DNA of 64,000 nucleotides, from contig JAEZZY010000056.1 in the NCBI GenBank assembly GCA_023418315.1, forward strand, positions 62,001 to 126,000. Reading direction: 5' to 3'. The DNA is from Bacteroidota bacterium. GTDB taxonomy: Bacteria; Bacteroidota; Bacteroidia; Chitinophagales; Chitinophagaceae. The notes under the pieces were generated by a model. That model did not search any database, was not told the DNA's origin, and was given only the letters and a program-made list of their open reading frames with translations. Position numbers and translations under genes: made by a program. Below, one piece after another: positions 1 through 8,348 of the stretch. How positions within the stretch are numbered: position 1 is the stretch's first letter; each line of letters opens with the position of its first letter.

Positions 1-108
1 ATCATGGCAGCGCAGCTTTTTTGAAGGGAGAAAACATTTAATATGGATCTCAAGAGCTTAGGTAGCTAGTTGTGTCCGAAATGTTTAATATTGTGGTTGC
101 TTTATACT
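1..108. other. Leading non-coding stretch upstream of TPR kinase
   Basis: No gene can be assigned here. All forward frames contain stops within about 70 bases, so at most the extreme 3' end of an upstream gene is present. The sequence TAATATTG at 86-93 resembles the Bacteroidota -7 element TAnnTTTG with one mismatch, but no suitably spaced TTG lies upstream. Confidence 0.4.
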
Positions 109-2085
109 ATGCGTACCAAATTTATCTTCCTGCTGTGTGCCGCTATTTTTGTTCTTTCAACCGTTTCTTATGCTCAATCCGAAAATCAACAGATAACTTA
201 TCCGATTGATTTCAAATTAAACGATGAGCAGCTATTAGATGCCTATGATAAGTTATTCCGGAAACTTGAATATTCCGATAATGACAGCCTTATTTCTTAT
301 CTGCAAAAGGGGTTGCTGGAGTTTGAGCGCCGTCATTATGTAAAAGGACAGGCATCTCTTATGATGTATCTGGGAAGCATTTATTCCATAAAAGGCATGC
401 AGCCCGTAGCAAAGGCGCAGGCACTTTCTGCATTGGAGTTGTTTGAAACCATAGAGGATAAAAACAGTATGGCTGCCACGCTCAATACGCTCGGTATCAT
501 AGAAGGCAAAACCGGAAATTATAAGGGTGCGCTACAGAATTTCTTTGCTGCTTTGAAGTTGTATGAAGAGGTCGGAAACAAAGACGGCGCGGTGAATTGC
601 TATGTAAAAATAGGCGTGGCGCATGAACTGAACGGAGATCTCGACAGAGGACTTTCTTACTACCAAAAAGCCCTGGCAGTGCTGAAAAACAAACCCGTTT
701 CCGGCAACTTGATTACCCTGTATAACAACATAGGAGCACTCTATTGCAGAAAGAAAGAATACAACGCCGCTATTCCGTATTTTGAAAAAGCAATGGAACT
801 AACGGCAGCGCCGGCTTATAAGCAAATGAGAGCGTTCCCGTTATCTAATCTGGGACAGATTTATGTTAATTTAGGTGAGATAGAGAAAGGAAAAAACTAC
901 CTCACCCAAGCGCTGGAATCCGCACGGAGTTCCGGCGTATCCGACCAGGAAGCGCATGTGCTGCAGAACCTGGCGGGAATCACCAAGGATAAAGAACTGG
1001 CGCTCAGCTACCTGAATTTAGCATGGGATATAGCCCACCGAAACGGTGAAAGACGCATGCAGGCAGATGTGCTGGAAGTAATGAAAGACTTCTATAAATT
1101 ACATAAAGATTATCAAAAAGCGCTGGAAGTATATGAACGTAGCAGAGCTATACAAGACAGCATTTTTACCCTTGATAAAGAAAAGGAAATTGCGAACCTG
1201 CAATCGGTTTATGAGCTGGAAAAATCGCATGTACGTATTGATGAACTGGAAACCGCAAATAAAAAAAATACCTATTTCCGCAACATCATCATCGGCATAG
1301 CCAGCGTACTGGCATTATTGCTTTTACTCAGCATTCTTTTCCTATGGCGCATCCGAAACCTGAATGCACAACTGCTGCGAAGCGAACAAGCACTTAAAAA
1401 AGCCAATGAAGATAAAGACAAATTATTCTCTGTAATTGGGCATGACCTACGCAACCACGTAGCCAACGTACCCATTGTGCTGGATATGTGTGAAGACGAA
1501 AGCCTCACGCCTTCCGAAAAGAAATTCCTGATGGATTCTTTGAAAGATAATGCCATAGCTACACGAGATACATTGGAAAAGCTGCTGAACTGGGGCAAGT
1601 CGCAACTGAAAGGAATTACGGCGCTGCCTACCGTCTTTAATGCCGGTGAAAAAATCGCTAATAAGCTAAAGCTGATGAAAACGGCAAGCGAACAAAAACA
1701 AATCACCATTCATAGCCACGTGGCGGATGATATAAATGTCTATGCCGATGAAGAACATTTTAAATTCATCATGCGCAACCTGCTTTCCAATGCTATAAAA
1801 TACACACACCACGGCGGAACCATTGAACTGAACGCAGAACGCCAATCCGGTGAAATTATTTTCTCGGTAAAAGATGACGGAATGGGAATGACGCAACAGC
1901 AGCAAGAGCATATTTTTGAATCATTCAACCAAAGCGTAGAAGGCACGGATCACGAAAAAGGAAATGGTATAGGGCTGATGCTTTGTAACGAATTTATCAG
2001 CAAAAATGGAGGGCGTATATGGGTGAAAAGCGAATTAGAAAAAGGAACTACGTTTTCTTTCTCCTTGAAAGAAGCTAAAGGATAA
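109..2085 (+). CDS. TPR-containing sensor histidine kinase
   Basis: This is a predicted membrane sensor kinase of 658 aa. The ATG at 109 is preferred over an in-frame TTG at 70 because it starts directly with a Sec signal peptide (MRTKFIFLLCAAIF...) ending near AQS. The periplasmic part (about residues 45-370) consists of TPR repeats, followed by a short coiled coil and one membrane helix (IIIGIASVLALLLLL). The cytoplasmic part has a HisKA dimerisation domain with phospho-acceptor His445 in GHDLRNH, then a HATPase_c domain with N-box RNLLSNAIKYT, G1 box DDGMGM and G2 box GNGIGLML. All kinase motifs look intact. No response regulator is adjacent, so its partner is unknown. TPR sensor kinases of this layout are common in Bacteroidota. 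The ligand cannot be inferred. Confidence 0.9.
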   Translation: MRTKFIFLLCAAIFVLSTVSYAQSENQQITYPIDFKLNDEQLLDAYDKLFRKLEYSDNDSLISYLQKGLLEFERRHYVKGQASLMMYLGSIYSIKGMQPVAKAQALSALELFETIEDKNSMAATLNTLGIIEGKTGNYKGALQNFFAALKLYEEVGNKDGAVNCYVKIGVAHELNGDLDRGLSYYQKALAVLKNKPVSGNLITLYNNIGALYCRKKEYNAAIPYFEKAMELTAAPAYKQMRAFPLSNLGQIYVNLGEIEKGKNYLTQALESARSSGVSDQEAHVLQNLAGITKDKELALSYLNLAWDIAHRNGERRMQADVLEVMKDFYKLHKDYQKALEVYERSRAIQDSIFTLDKEKEIANLQSVYELEKSHVRIDELETANKKNTYFRNIIIGIASVLALLLLLSILFLWRIRNLNAQLLRSEQALKKANEDKDKLFSVIGHDLRNHVANVPIVLDMCEDESLTPSEKKFLMDSLKDNAIATRDTLEKLLNWGKSQLKGITALPTVFNAGEKIANKLKLMKTASEQKQITIHSHVADDINVYADEEHFKFIMRNLLSNAIKYTHHGGTIELNAERQSGEIIFSVKDDGMGMTQQQQEHIFESFNQSVEGTDHEKGNGIGLMLCNEFISKNGGRIWVKSELEKGTTFSFSLKEAKG

Positions 2086-2125
2086 AAGCGATATTTTACC
2101 CGATACTTTGTTCCTATAAATCTGC

Positions 2126-2674
2126 TTATTCTATAGCCAATTCTTTCAGTGTGCGTCGGGCTCTGGATGTAAAACCCGCACGAACTTTTTTTTCTAATTC
2201 TAAGGCATCTTCTATCACTGTTTTCAACTCTTGTTTTATATCCGGATAAATTATAGCCAAACGCGCCAGCACCGTCATCGAAAAAGCACGAACCGCTACG
2301 GTTTCCTTCACATCTTCCAGAAAATGAAAACACATATTCATCACCTCACCATGTAGCGATTCCGGAATGTCCATGTGTTGTAACATGCGTAATACATTTC
2401 GTTTTACCGCTACCGGCAAATCTTCAACGGTCATACGCTTTACCAAAAGCGGCAAATACGGCGCGACCATTTCCCTATGTCGCTCGGCTATATAGCTCAA
2501 TACCCATGCCGCGCGCTGCACTACCCGATATTCATCATGCAGGAAAAGATGCAGCAATGCTCGAAACCGCTCCTCATCTTTTCCTATCCATTCGGCTATA
2601 GCCAGTGTTTGCGCTTTGGAATGTTCTTGCAAAATTTGTTCACGTAAGAAGTGCATAACGGCAGATCGTGGCAT
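2126..2674 (-). CDS. HEAT-repeat-like helical protein
   Basis: A 182-aa soluble protein with no signal peptide. It is built of paired amphipathic helices with HEAT-like spacing (for example RVVQRAAWVLSYIAERH and VKRNVLRMLQHMDIP), typical of alpha-solenoid scaffolds that bind other proteins. I do not recognise a specific function. The start at 2674 lies 10 bases after the stop of the upstream lipoprotein gene and has AGGA immediately before it. A second in-frame ATG at 2656 (MHFLREQ) is an alternative. The tight spacing suggests co-transcription with the lipoprotein gene. It converges with the TPR kinase gene, and no clear terminator hairpin is visible in the 40-base gap. Confidence 0.65.
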   Translation of the reverse strand: MPRSAVMHFLREQILQEHSKAQTLAIAEWIGKDEERFRALLHLFLHDEYRVVQRAAWVLSYIAERHREMVAPYLPLLVKRMTVEDLPVAVKRNVLRMLQHMDIPESLHGEVMNMCFHFLEDVKETVAVRAFSMTVLARLAIIYPDIKQELKTVIEDALELEKKVRAGFTSRARRTLKELAIE

Positions 2675-2684
2675 TCCTATAAAA

Positions 2685-3131
2685 TCACTCCCAGTTCAAA
2701 TCAAACCGGCCGTTTGTTACGCTTATTCCATCTGCTGTTTCAAAAGAAAAACTTCCTGTGGCGGTAGTGGCTCCTGCGTTTTCAATGGTTATTTCACCCG
2801 ATTTGGCTTGGTGGCTGTTTCCGTCTTTGTCGCTATAGGTAGCGGTTGTTTTGTAGAAGTCTATGGTATAAGTCTTAGCCGTTCCGTCGTAGCTGTCTAT
2901 ATGGAAAGACAATTTTTCGTCGGAGCTGAAATCAGAACTGCTGAAAAATAAACTCGTCTGGCTTTGCCCGGCGCTTACCGTGGGTGCAGTATAGGCATTT
3001 CCGTTAATGGTAGCGGTGATAGACCCTTCATCATTATCGCCTACCGTATTGTTGATTTTATCTTCGAGCTTATTGCAAGAAAAAAAACTCAGCAAGCAAA
3101 AAGCGAGGGCAGAAATAGTTATAGACTTCAT
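2685..3131 (-). CDS. Small lipoprotein, DUF6252-like beta protein
   Basis: A 148-aa predicted lipoprotein. The N-terminus MKSITISALAFCLLSFFSC is a type II signal peptide with the lipidated Cys at 19. The mature part opens with SITATINGNAYTAP, the 'coding of a small ligand-free beta domain' signature seen in DUF6252-type lipoproteins, and ends with a strand NGRFDLNWE. The same ending logic (TDGRFDISYNI) occurs in the amber-interrupted lipoprotein at 37095-37649, so the two are probably distant relatives. Function is unknown. It lies 10 bases upstream of the HEAT-repeat gene and 72 bases downstream of another lipoprotein gene. Confidence 0.75.
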   Translation of the reverse strand: MKSITISALAFCLLSFFSCNKLEDKINNTVGDNDEGSITATINGNAYTAPTVSAGQSQTSLFFSSSDFSSDEKLSFHIDSYDGTAKTYTIDFYKTTATYSDKDGNSHQAKSGEITIENAGATTATGSFSFETADGISVTNGRFDLNWE

Positions 3132-3203
3132 GTCGTTATCTTTTCAACAAGTATAGGGAATGGTTTTGAGTTATGCAATCTTTGATTATGGGGAGTTTAC
3201 CAT

Positions 3204-3908
3204 TCATTCATTGACCTTAGTCAGTTCAAATTGCATGTTGCCGTTGTCCCAGGATTCAAAATAGGTAATCTTATCCCCTTGTTCTACAGCGGTGATGGAA
3301 TTTGCCTGACCATCTACTGTAAAATTGAAATGGATATTGCCGTTGCTCCGCTGAATGGTGCCGATGATGGTTGATGAAAACCAGTTTGCCTGATTGGTAG
3401 CGGTTGTTTTTTCTATAATTGTAAACTGATTTCCGCAAATAGATAAATTGTAGCCCGCCTCGTAATAAAAGCTATCGTTTTCCGATTTACTCCAGCCGAT
3501 ATAGTTTTCTACAGGCTGTTCCTCTGTATCTTCATAAATGGTTGTAATAATATTAGGATGCCCGCTTGCCACAATTTCTATTTGGGGATGTTTTCTGTCT
3601 TTGCCGACACTGATAGTAATGAACGTGCTGTCTTTTTCCAATTTATAATCTGTAATATCCTCGTCGGGATCTATGGGGCGTGTACTTTCTATATGGAAAG
3701 TTTCATGGTCTATTACAAGCTGTGCAGTGGATTTTTCTTCGCCCAATTCAACCGTAAAATATCCGGTTGAACCTAACAAAACTCCTTTATAAGTGGCTAT
3801 GGAAGCAGTGCTTTTAGGGTCTTTGCCTGTATCGCTTTCATCCTTTTTTGAACAACTTACTAACGATAAAAATAGCAAGGTGGCAACTATGCTTATTAGT
3901 GATTTCAT
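3204..3908 (-). CDS. Hypothetical lipoprotein
   Basis: A 234-aa predicted lipoprotein with signal MKSLISIVATLLFLSLVSC (lipid Cys19) followed by a charged, Ser/Asp/Lys-rich linker (KKDESDTGKDPKST). The mature domain is beta-rich, with alternating hydrophobic residues and no recognisable catalytic motif. I do not recognise the family. It belongs to the minus-strand group of surface and lipoprotein genes, but a 245-base gap separates it from the next gene upstream, so it may have its own promoter. Confidence 0.7.
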   Translation of the reverse strand: MKSLISIVATLLFLSLVSCSKKDESDTGKDPKSTASIATYKGVLLGSTGYFTVELGEEKSTAQLVIDHETFHIESTRPIDPDEDITDYKLEKDSTFITISVGKDRKHPQIEIVASGHPNIITTIYEDTEEQPVENYIGWSKSENDSFYYEAGYNLSICGNQFTIIEKTTATNQANWFSSTIIGTIQRSNGNIHFNFTVDGQANSITAVEQGDKITYFESWDNGNMQFELTKVNE

Positions 3909-3941
3909 GTTTTAATATTTCGGTGTTTTAATATTCTACAA

Positions 3942-4109
3942 TTAGACCCCTATTGAAAGAGATGTAGTTGTGTAATATGCAGCTGATTTCCTATAGGCAA
4001 TCGCCCATATTTCCCTTCCTTTGATGGTCATTCTATCATATTCCATGTAGTATTCTTGTTTAGGAATAGAAGCGGTAGGAAAGGCGAGTATAAGCCAAAA
4101 TGCTGGTTT
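3942..4109 (-). pseudogene. Possible coding remnant between lipoprotein genes
   Basis: The 245-base gap between the lipoprotein genes contains one open minus-strand frame bounded by TAG (4110-4112) and TAA (3942-3944). It encodes about 55 residues including EYYMEYDRMTIKGREIWAIAY, whose composition looks protein-like. The only internal ATG (4046) would give a 34-aa product with no signal peptide. It could be the 3' remnant of a lost gene, a small gene, or chance. Nothing else was recognised in this gap. Confidence 0.25.
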
Positions 4110-4153
4110 CTATATAACCAAGTGGTTCCTGGACCACTACAGCAAATAGCATT

Positions 4154-4891
4154 TTACTGTTTTGTCCAACTTGCACCGGCCCATTTTAATGTTTTACCGT
4201 TTACGGAATAAGATTGAGGAGCATCATTTGCAGGCGTGTCTCTTTTCTCCCCGCAGATATACATAGACTGGTAATCCAGGGAAAGTGTCTTATTATTTGT
4301 TGACCATTTGAAATTTGTTACCGAACCGTCAGCACAGCCGGGAGTATTGTTTACATCTTTATAATGCAACACACCTGTTTTTTCTGAAGAGGTACAACTG
4401 AATGTAATATCAATATTCCCGCTGGATGTAACCCATTTCCCGACAAGCTCATGATTACAGCCATTGGTATTTCCTGTTCCGGCGGATACTCTTTTACCAT
4501 TGATAGTACCGGTTTCTCCTTCATCATCTTTCCATGTACCATCCACATCTCCTGTGGAGTTAATGACTGCATCCGCAGATGCATTTATATCTGGTATCAC
4601 AAGCGATAATTCCCCTTCGCTGTTTACAGTACCGTAAATGGTTGAGTTATTTACACCCATTGCTGTAAACATACCGGATACGCTCTGGTCTGTAATGGTA
4701 AAATTCCATTCTCCTATTTTATCTCCATCGGCGTATGCCTCTCCTTCATAAAGACCATCAAATTCTTTACCCAAGTCATCTATATCATCATTTCCAAATA
4801 GTTTAGAGCAGGAGCTCATAAAAGCTATGCTGCATATTAATGAGAAAACAAGGCTGTATTTCACCATTTGTATTTGTTTAGTCTTTTTCAT
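4154..4891 (-). CDS. Lipoprotein with one 90-aa glycine-rich beta domain and a lipocalin-like tail
   Basis: A 245-aa predicted lipoprotein. The ATG at 4891 is chosen because the frame upstream (to 4963) overlaps the preceding gene and lacks signal character. From 4891 there is a basic start, a hydrophobic core and a lipobox ending in Cys28. Residues about 44-133 form a domain that begins FDGLYEGEAYADG and ends GTWKDDEGETGTING. The same domain occurs three times in the lipoprotein at 8349-9335. The C-terminal part (about 145-245) starts LVGKWVTSSGNIDITF and looks lipocalin-like. It is the last gene of a four-gene run after the beta-helix and T9SS genes. Function is unknown; surface-exposed lipoprotein is an inference. 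Confidence 0.75.
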   Translation of the reverse strand: MKKTKQIQMVKYSLVFSLICSIAFMSSCSKLFGNDDIDDLGKEFDGLYEGEAYADGDKIGEWNFTITDQSVSGMFTAMGVNNSTIYGTVNSEGELSLVIPDINASADAVINSTGDVDGTWKDDEGETGTINGKRVSAGTGNTNGCNHELVGKWVTSSGNIDITFSCTSSEKTGVLHYKDVNNTPGCADGSVTNFKWSTNNKTLSLDYQSMYICGEKRDTPANDAPQSYSVNGKTLKWAGASWTKQ

Positions 4892-4952
4892 GTTTGTTTG
4901 TTTTTTTGCGTTATAAATTTTAAAGAGAAAACGAGCTGTTTTCACTATTTGC

Positions 4953-7079
4953 TTATTGAACAATCACTTTATAGGAGGTAGTTTGATGAGCGGTTTTTAT
5001 GTTTAAAAAATAAATTCCCGAGGTTAGCCCCTGCCTGGGTTTTATTAAATGGTTGAAATTGCTTTTGGAAATATTTACTTCTTCTTGATGCACCGTTTGC
5101 CCCAATGTATTCACAAGGCTTAACTGGATATTTTCCGACTGATAAACGGTTCCCGACAAGGTAAACGTACCGTGATTAGGGTTGGGATAAACAGAAAGAC
5201 CGGATATAGTCGCCTCACCTGTAACGTTTGTAGTTATTATGGAAATAGTAAGGATATTGCTTATTGCACTGTCCGGATCAGGGCATGTTTCCTTACTATA
5301 AATAATCACATCTATGGCATCGTTGTTTTGCAGCGTATTAGTCGTATAGGTATTCGAAGTTTCGCCGCTTATCGCTACACCGTTTTTCCTCCATTGATAA
5401 TCGGGATTCGTACCAGCATTTAACGGCGTAGCAGTAAACAAAACTTGCGTACCAGGATTAATCGTAACGCCGGGATTAGCGTTTATAGATACTGAAGGTG
5501 CTACAGAGGGTGTTACGATAACATCAAAACTATCTGATGCCGTAATTGGCATTGCACAAACCTCATCGCTTACAATCGTACAAGTTACTTGGTCATTATT
5601 CATCCAGGCATTATGCGTAAAGCTGCCGGTGGTTGAAGCTTGTATATTTCCATTTATTTTCCATTCGTAAACATTCGTCGTGCCTACATGGGTAGCAGTA
5701 GCCGTGAAGCTGACGGCGGTATTGGCACAAACAGGATTAGACGTGCCTGAAGTGATATGCAGGGTAGGAGTCACCACAGGATTTACGGTGATGGTTTTAC
5801 CTGCTGAAGTTACCGCAGCCGGATTTGCACAAGCTTCACTACTCGTAAGCTCACAACTAACAACATCTCCGTTAGCAGGTGTAAAGCTATAAGTAGCGCT
5901 ATTTGTACCTACATTGTTATTATTAACTTTCCATTGATAGGCAGGCGAATTGCCGCCATGCGTTGCCGTGGCGGTAAAGCTGACCGCAGTGCCCGCACAA
6001 ACGGTATCTTGCGAAGCAACGATACTGATAGAGGGCGTTAGCACCGGATTTACGACTACGGTTATAATATTACTCGTATCCGTCGGATCATTCACACATA
6101 CCGCATTACTGCTTACTACGCACCGTATCTGATCGTTATTGGCAGGAGTAGCGGTAAACGCGTTGCCCGTAGCCGACTGTAATGTATTCCCTACAAACCA
6201 TTGATAAGTGCTGCCTGCATTTGCCGATGTAGCAGTAAAGGTTACCGCTGTGCCCGCACACACTGCTCCTGCCGGATTGCTTGAAATACTAACAGTAGGA
6301 GAAGGCGAAACAGGGTTTATGACAATGGTAGCCGTACCCTCCACACTTGTATCGCAACCGCTACCGCCTGTGCGCACTGCGCGTACCGTATAAAGCCCCG
6401 CATTTGTGGCAGTCGCATTTGCTATGGCAATGTTTTGACCCGTAGCTGAAAAATTATTAGGCCCCGTCCATAGATAACTGATAGCACCCGTAACTGCAGA
6501 TGCTGCCAAATGCAAGGTATCGCCCGAGCAGGTTTGCAAGCCCCCTGAAATAATAGGTGTCGCCACTCTATTTGTACAAATTAAAAACGGCTGCGCCATC
6601 GTCATGCTCCATACGCCCAAGCTGTCTTTTACCCTTACATACAAAGTATCCCATCCTCCTGTTAAACCTGTTGTCGCCACGGAGGTGGAGATATTAACGG
6701 TATCATCCGGGAATGCTGATGAAGGAATATTATTGCCGTTGCCTGTACCGGGGTCTGTATTGTAGAAATATTCTGCCGCAAACAAACGTGGGGACGGTGT
6801 CGTAGGAGCTTCTTTAATATACAGCACCCGGCTGAAGTAATGACTCCAGACTCCTTGTGTGTTTTTGACCCGGACATATAAATGATGATGACCGGCAGAC
6901 AGCCCCGTGGTGGCAATGGCTCCGGAAAAGTTAATCGTATCGGAAGCTGAGCCTACGGGTAAGGCAGTAGCATTCCCCACGCCGGGATCGGTATCAAAGA
7001 AATATTCCGCCGACTGTATTGCCTGCCCGTAAGAAAATACAGACCATAACAAGATGGCCAATATGTATATAGCTTTCAT
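4953..7079 (-). CDS. T9SS-secreted multi-Ig-like surface protein
   Basis: A 708-aa secreted protein. The ATG at 7079 is preferred over 7106 because it starts at a clean signal peptide (MKAIYILAILLWSVFSYGQ) 19 bases after the previous stop. Order of domains: two roughly 75-aa repeats (SAEYFFDTDPGVGN..., AAEYFYNTDPGTGN...) each ending LYVRVK-x2-x-GVWS; one PKD/Ig-like domain; four roughly 90-aa Ig-like repeats with CAGTAVxFTAT and YQW motifs and paired cysteines; and a C-terminal type A T9SS sorting domain (about 80 residues, from LSVYPNPNHGTF to SYKVIVQ). The sorting domain directs export across the outer membrane and cell-surface anchoring. The fourth Ig repeat lacks the first Cys. The role is probably adhesion or structural; no enzyme domain is seen. 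Confidence 0.9.
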   Translation of the reverse strand: MKAIYILAILLWSVFSYGQAIQSAEYFFDTDPGVGNATALPVGSASDTINFSGAIATTGLSAGHHHLYVRVKNTQGVWSHYFSRVLYIKEAPTTPSPRLFAAEYFYNTDPGTGNGNNIPSSAFPDDTVNISTSVATTGLTGGWDTLYVRVKDSLGVWSMTMAQPFLICTNRVATPIISGGLQTCSGDTLHLAASAVTGAISYLWTGPNNFSATGQNIAIANATATNAGLYTVRAVRTGGSGCDTSVEGTATIVINPVSPSPTVSISSNPAGAVCAGTAVTFTATSANAGSTYQWFVGNTLQSATGNAFTATPANNDQIRCVVSSNAVCVNDPTDTSNIITVVVNPVLTPSISIVASQDTVCAGTAVSFTATATHGGNSPAYQWKVNNNNVGTNSATYSFTPANGDVVSCELTSSEACANPAAVTSAGKTITVNPVVTPTLHITSGTSNPVCANTAVSFTATATHVGTTNVYEWKINGNIQASTTGSFTHNAWMNNDQVTCTIVSDEVCAMPITASDSFDVIVTPSVAPSVSINANPGVTINPGTQVLFTATPLNAGTNPDYQWRKNGVAISGETSNTYTTNTLQNNDAIDVIIYSKETCPDPDSAISNILTISIITTNVTGEATISGLSVYPNPNHGTFTLSGTVYQSENIQLSLVNTLGQTVHQEEVNISKSNFNHLIKPRQGLTSGIYFLNIKTAHQTTSYKVIVQ

Positions 7080-7098
7080 GATTGCAGATTTAGGGTAG

Positions 7099-8307
7099 TT
7101 AATCATGTTTGCTGGCTTTAAATTGAATATTCAGCGGCTGCCCGGCATTAATGACAGGGTTAAGAATAGTGAGCTGCTGCATCCAAGGTATCCGAGACAA
7201 GCCATTGAAAACACTCATGGGATAAGCACCTCCCGTAGGCCCTATGTTCGTGGTGTCCGTACCGGCATTGATAGCTACAGAACCAGTGTTGAGGGTAAAA
7301 TCATAGGTGAATGGCTGAGCTTGATAAAATAACGTTGCATTCGCAGGTAGGCTTACGTGATTGGGATTGATATTATTAAAATTGCCGGTGCCGGTATTAT
7401 TATTGCCGCTTGGCGGAAGTTGTTGCGTGCCTCCCGGTGTGGTAGCGCCATATGTGAGATTGTTATTAAAGGTACAACTGGAAACACCATTACTGAAGTA
7501 AACGGCTGTAGTATTAGCAGTTGCTTCAAACTGAAATATATTATTTGTGATAACTGCATTCGCCAGCTTTTGAATTGCCAAATAATAGCCGTTGGCTATA
7601 GCAAAAAAATTGTTGGTAACGATAGTACCATTCACAGGTAAAGACGGTGCTGAAGTGCCTTCCACACCGCCATATAAAAAGATGTTGTTGGCCAATATTA
7701 CATTATGCGATGGTTGAGGAGTGCCATTCTGATATCTGAACAAACTGGCATTACCCTGTAATATGCAATTACGTATAACCCAATTGCTACCGGGAACATT
7801 TATACAGCTATTACCGCCAATAATATGACATCGCTCCACAATATAGCTGCCAACACCGCTATTTATGTTTGGTGTTCCGCTGAGTGCCGTACTGCTGGTA
7901 GGGCTTTGAATAAGAAAACCTATTATTTTTCCTCCGTTGTAAACATGAGTATTGCTTGAATCAACGGTTACATTACCTAATTGAGATTTCAAACTGCTAT
8001 TAGGTATGTTATATCCCGCACCTATCAGCACCAATCTCTTTTTTAAGGTAATATTTCCATAAGATTGGTTGGAGGCGTGGACATATATAGTATCATCTAC
8101 AGCGGCCGCATCTATAGCCGTCTGCAAATTGGTGAATTGTCCCGGAGAGTTTGAATTGTTGCTGACCGTATGTACCGTAGCATAGGAAGCTATAGTGCTT
8201 GCGAGTAGGATACCAAAGGCTAGTGATAAAAAAATGCTTTGCTTTATCAGCGTACTAACACCACTTTTTTTGATGCTGGATAAAGGATTGTCTAATATTT
8301 TTTTCAT
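7099..8307 (-). CDS. Secreted right-handed beta-helix protein
   Basis: A 402-aa predicted exported protein. It has a long N-terminal region with a basic start and hydrophobic stretch (IFLSLAFGILLASTIASYA). Then comes FTNLQTAIDAAAVDDTIYVHA, the typical entry of parallel beta-helix (pectate-lyase-like) domains, and many coils with N-rich turns (VIRNCILQGN, VILANNIFLYGG, IVTNNFFAI, VITNNIF). Such folds bind or cleave polysaccharides, but no catalytic residues can be assigned here. No T9SS sorting domain is seen. The gene lies 41 bases after the repeat lipoprotein and 19 bases before the T9SS protein, so these are probably co-transcribed. Confidence 0.8.
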   Translation of the reverse strand: MKKILDNPLSSIKKSGVSTLIKQSIFLSLAFGILLASTIASYATVHTVSNNSNSPGQFTNLQTAIDAAAVDDTIYVHASNQSYGNITLKKRLVLIGAGYNIPNSSLKSQLGNVTVDSSNTHVYNGGKIIGFLIQSPTSSTALSGTPNINSGVGSYIVERCHIIGGNSCINVPGSNWVIRNCILQGNASLFRYQNGTPQPSHNVILANNIFLYGGVEGTSAPSLPVNGTIVTNNFFAIANGYYLAIQKLANAVITNNIFQFEATANTTAVYFSNGVSSCTFNNNLTYGATTPGGTQQLPPSGNNNTGTGNFNNINPNHVSLPANATLFYQAQPFTYDFTLNTGSVAINAGTDTTNIGPTGGAYPMSVFNGLSRIPWMQQLTILNPVINAGQPLNIQFKASKHD

Positions 8308-8348
8308 TTCAAAAAGAGATAAATGGTTATTATGTTCGTTTCTACTTT

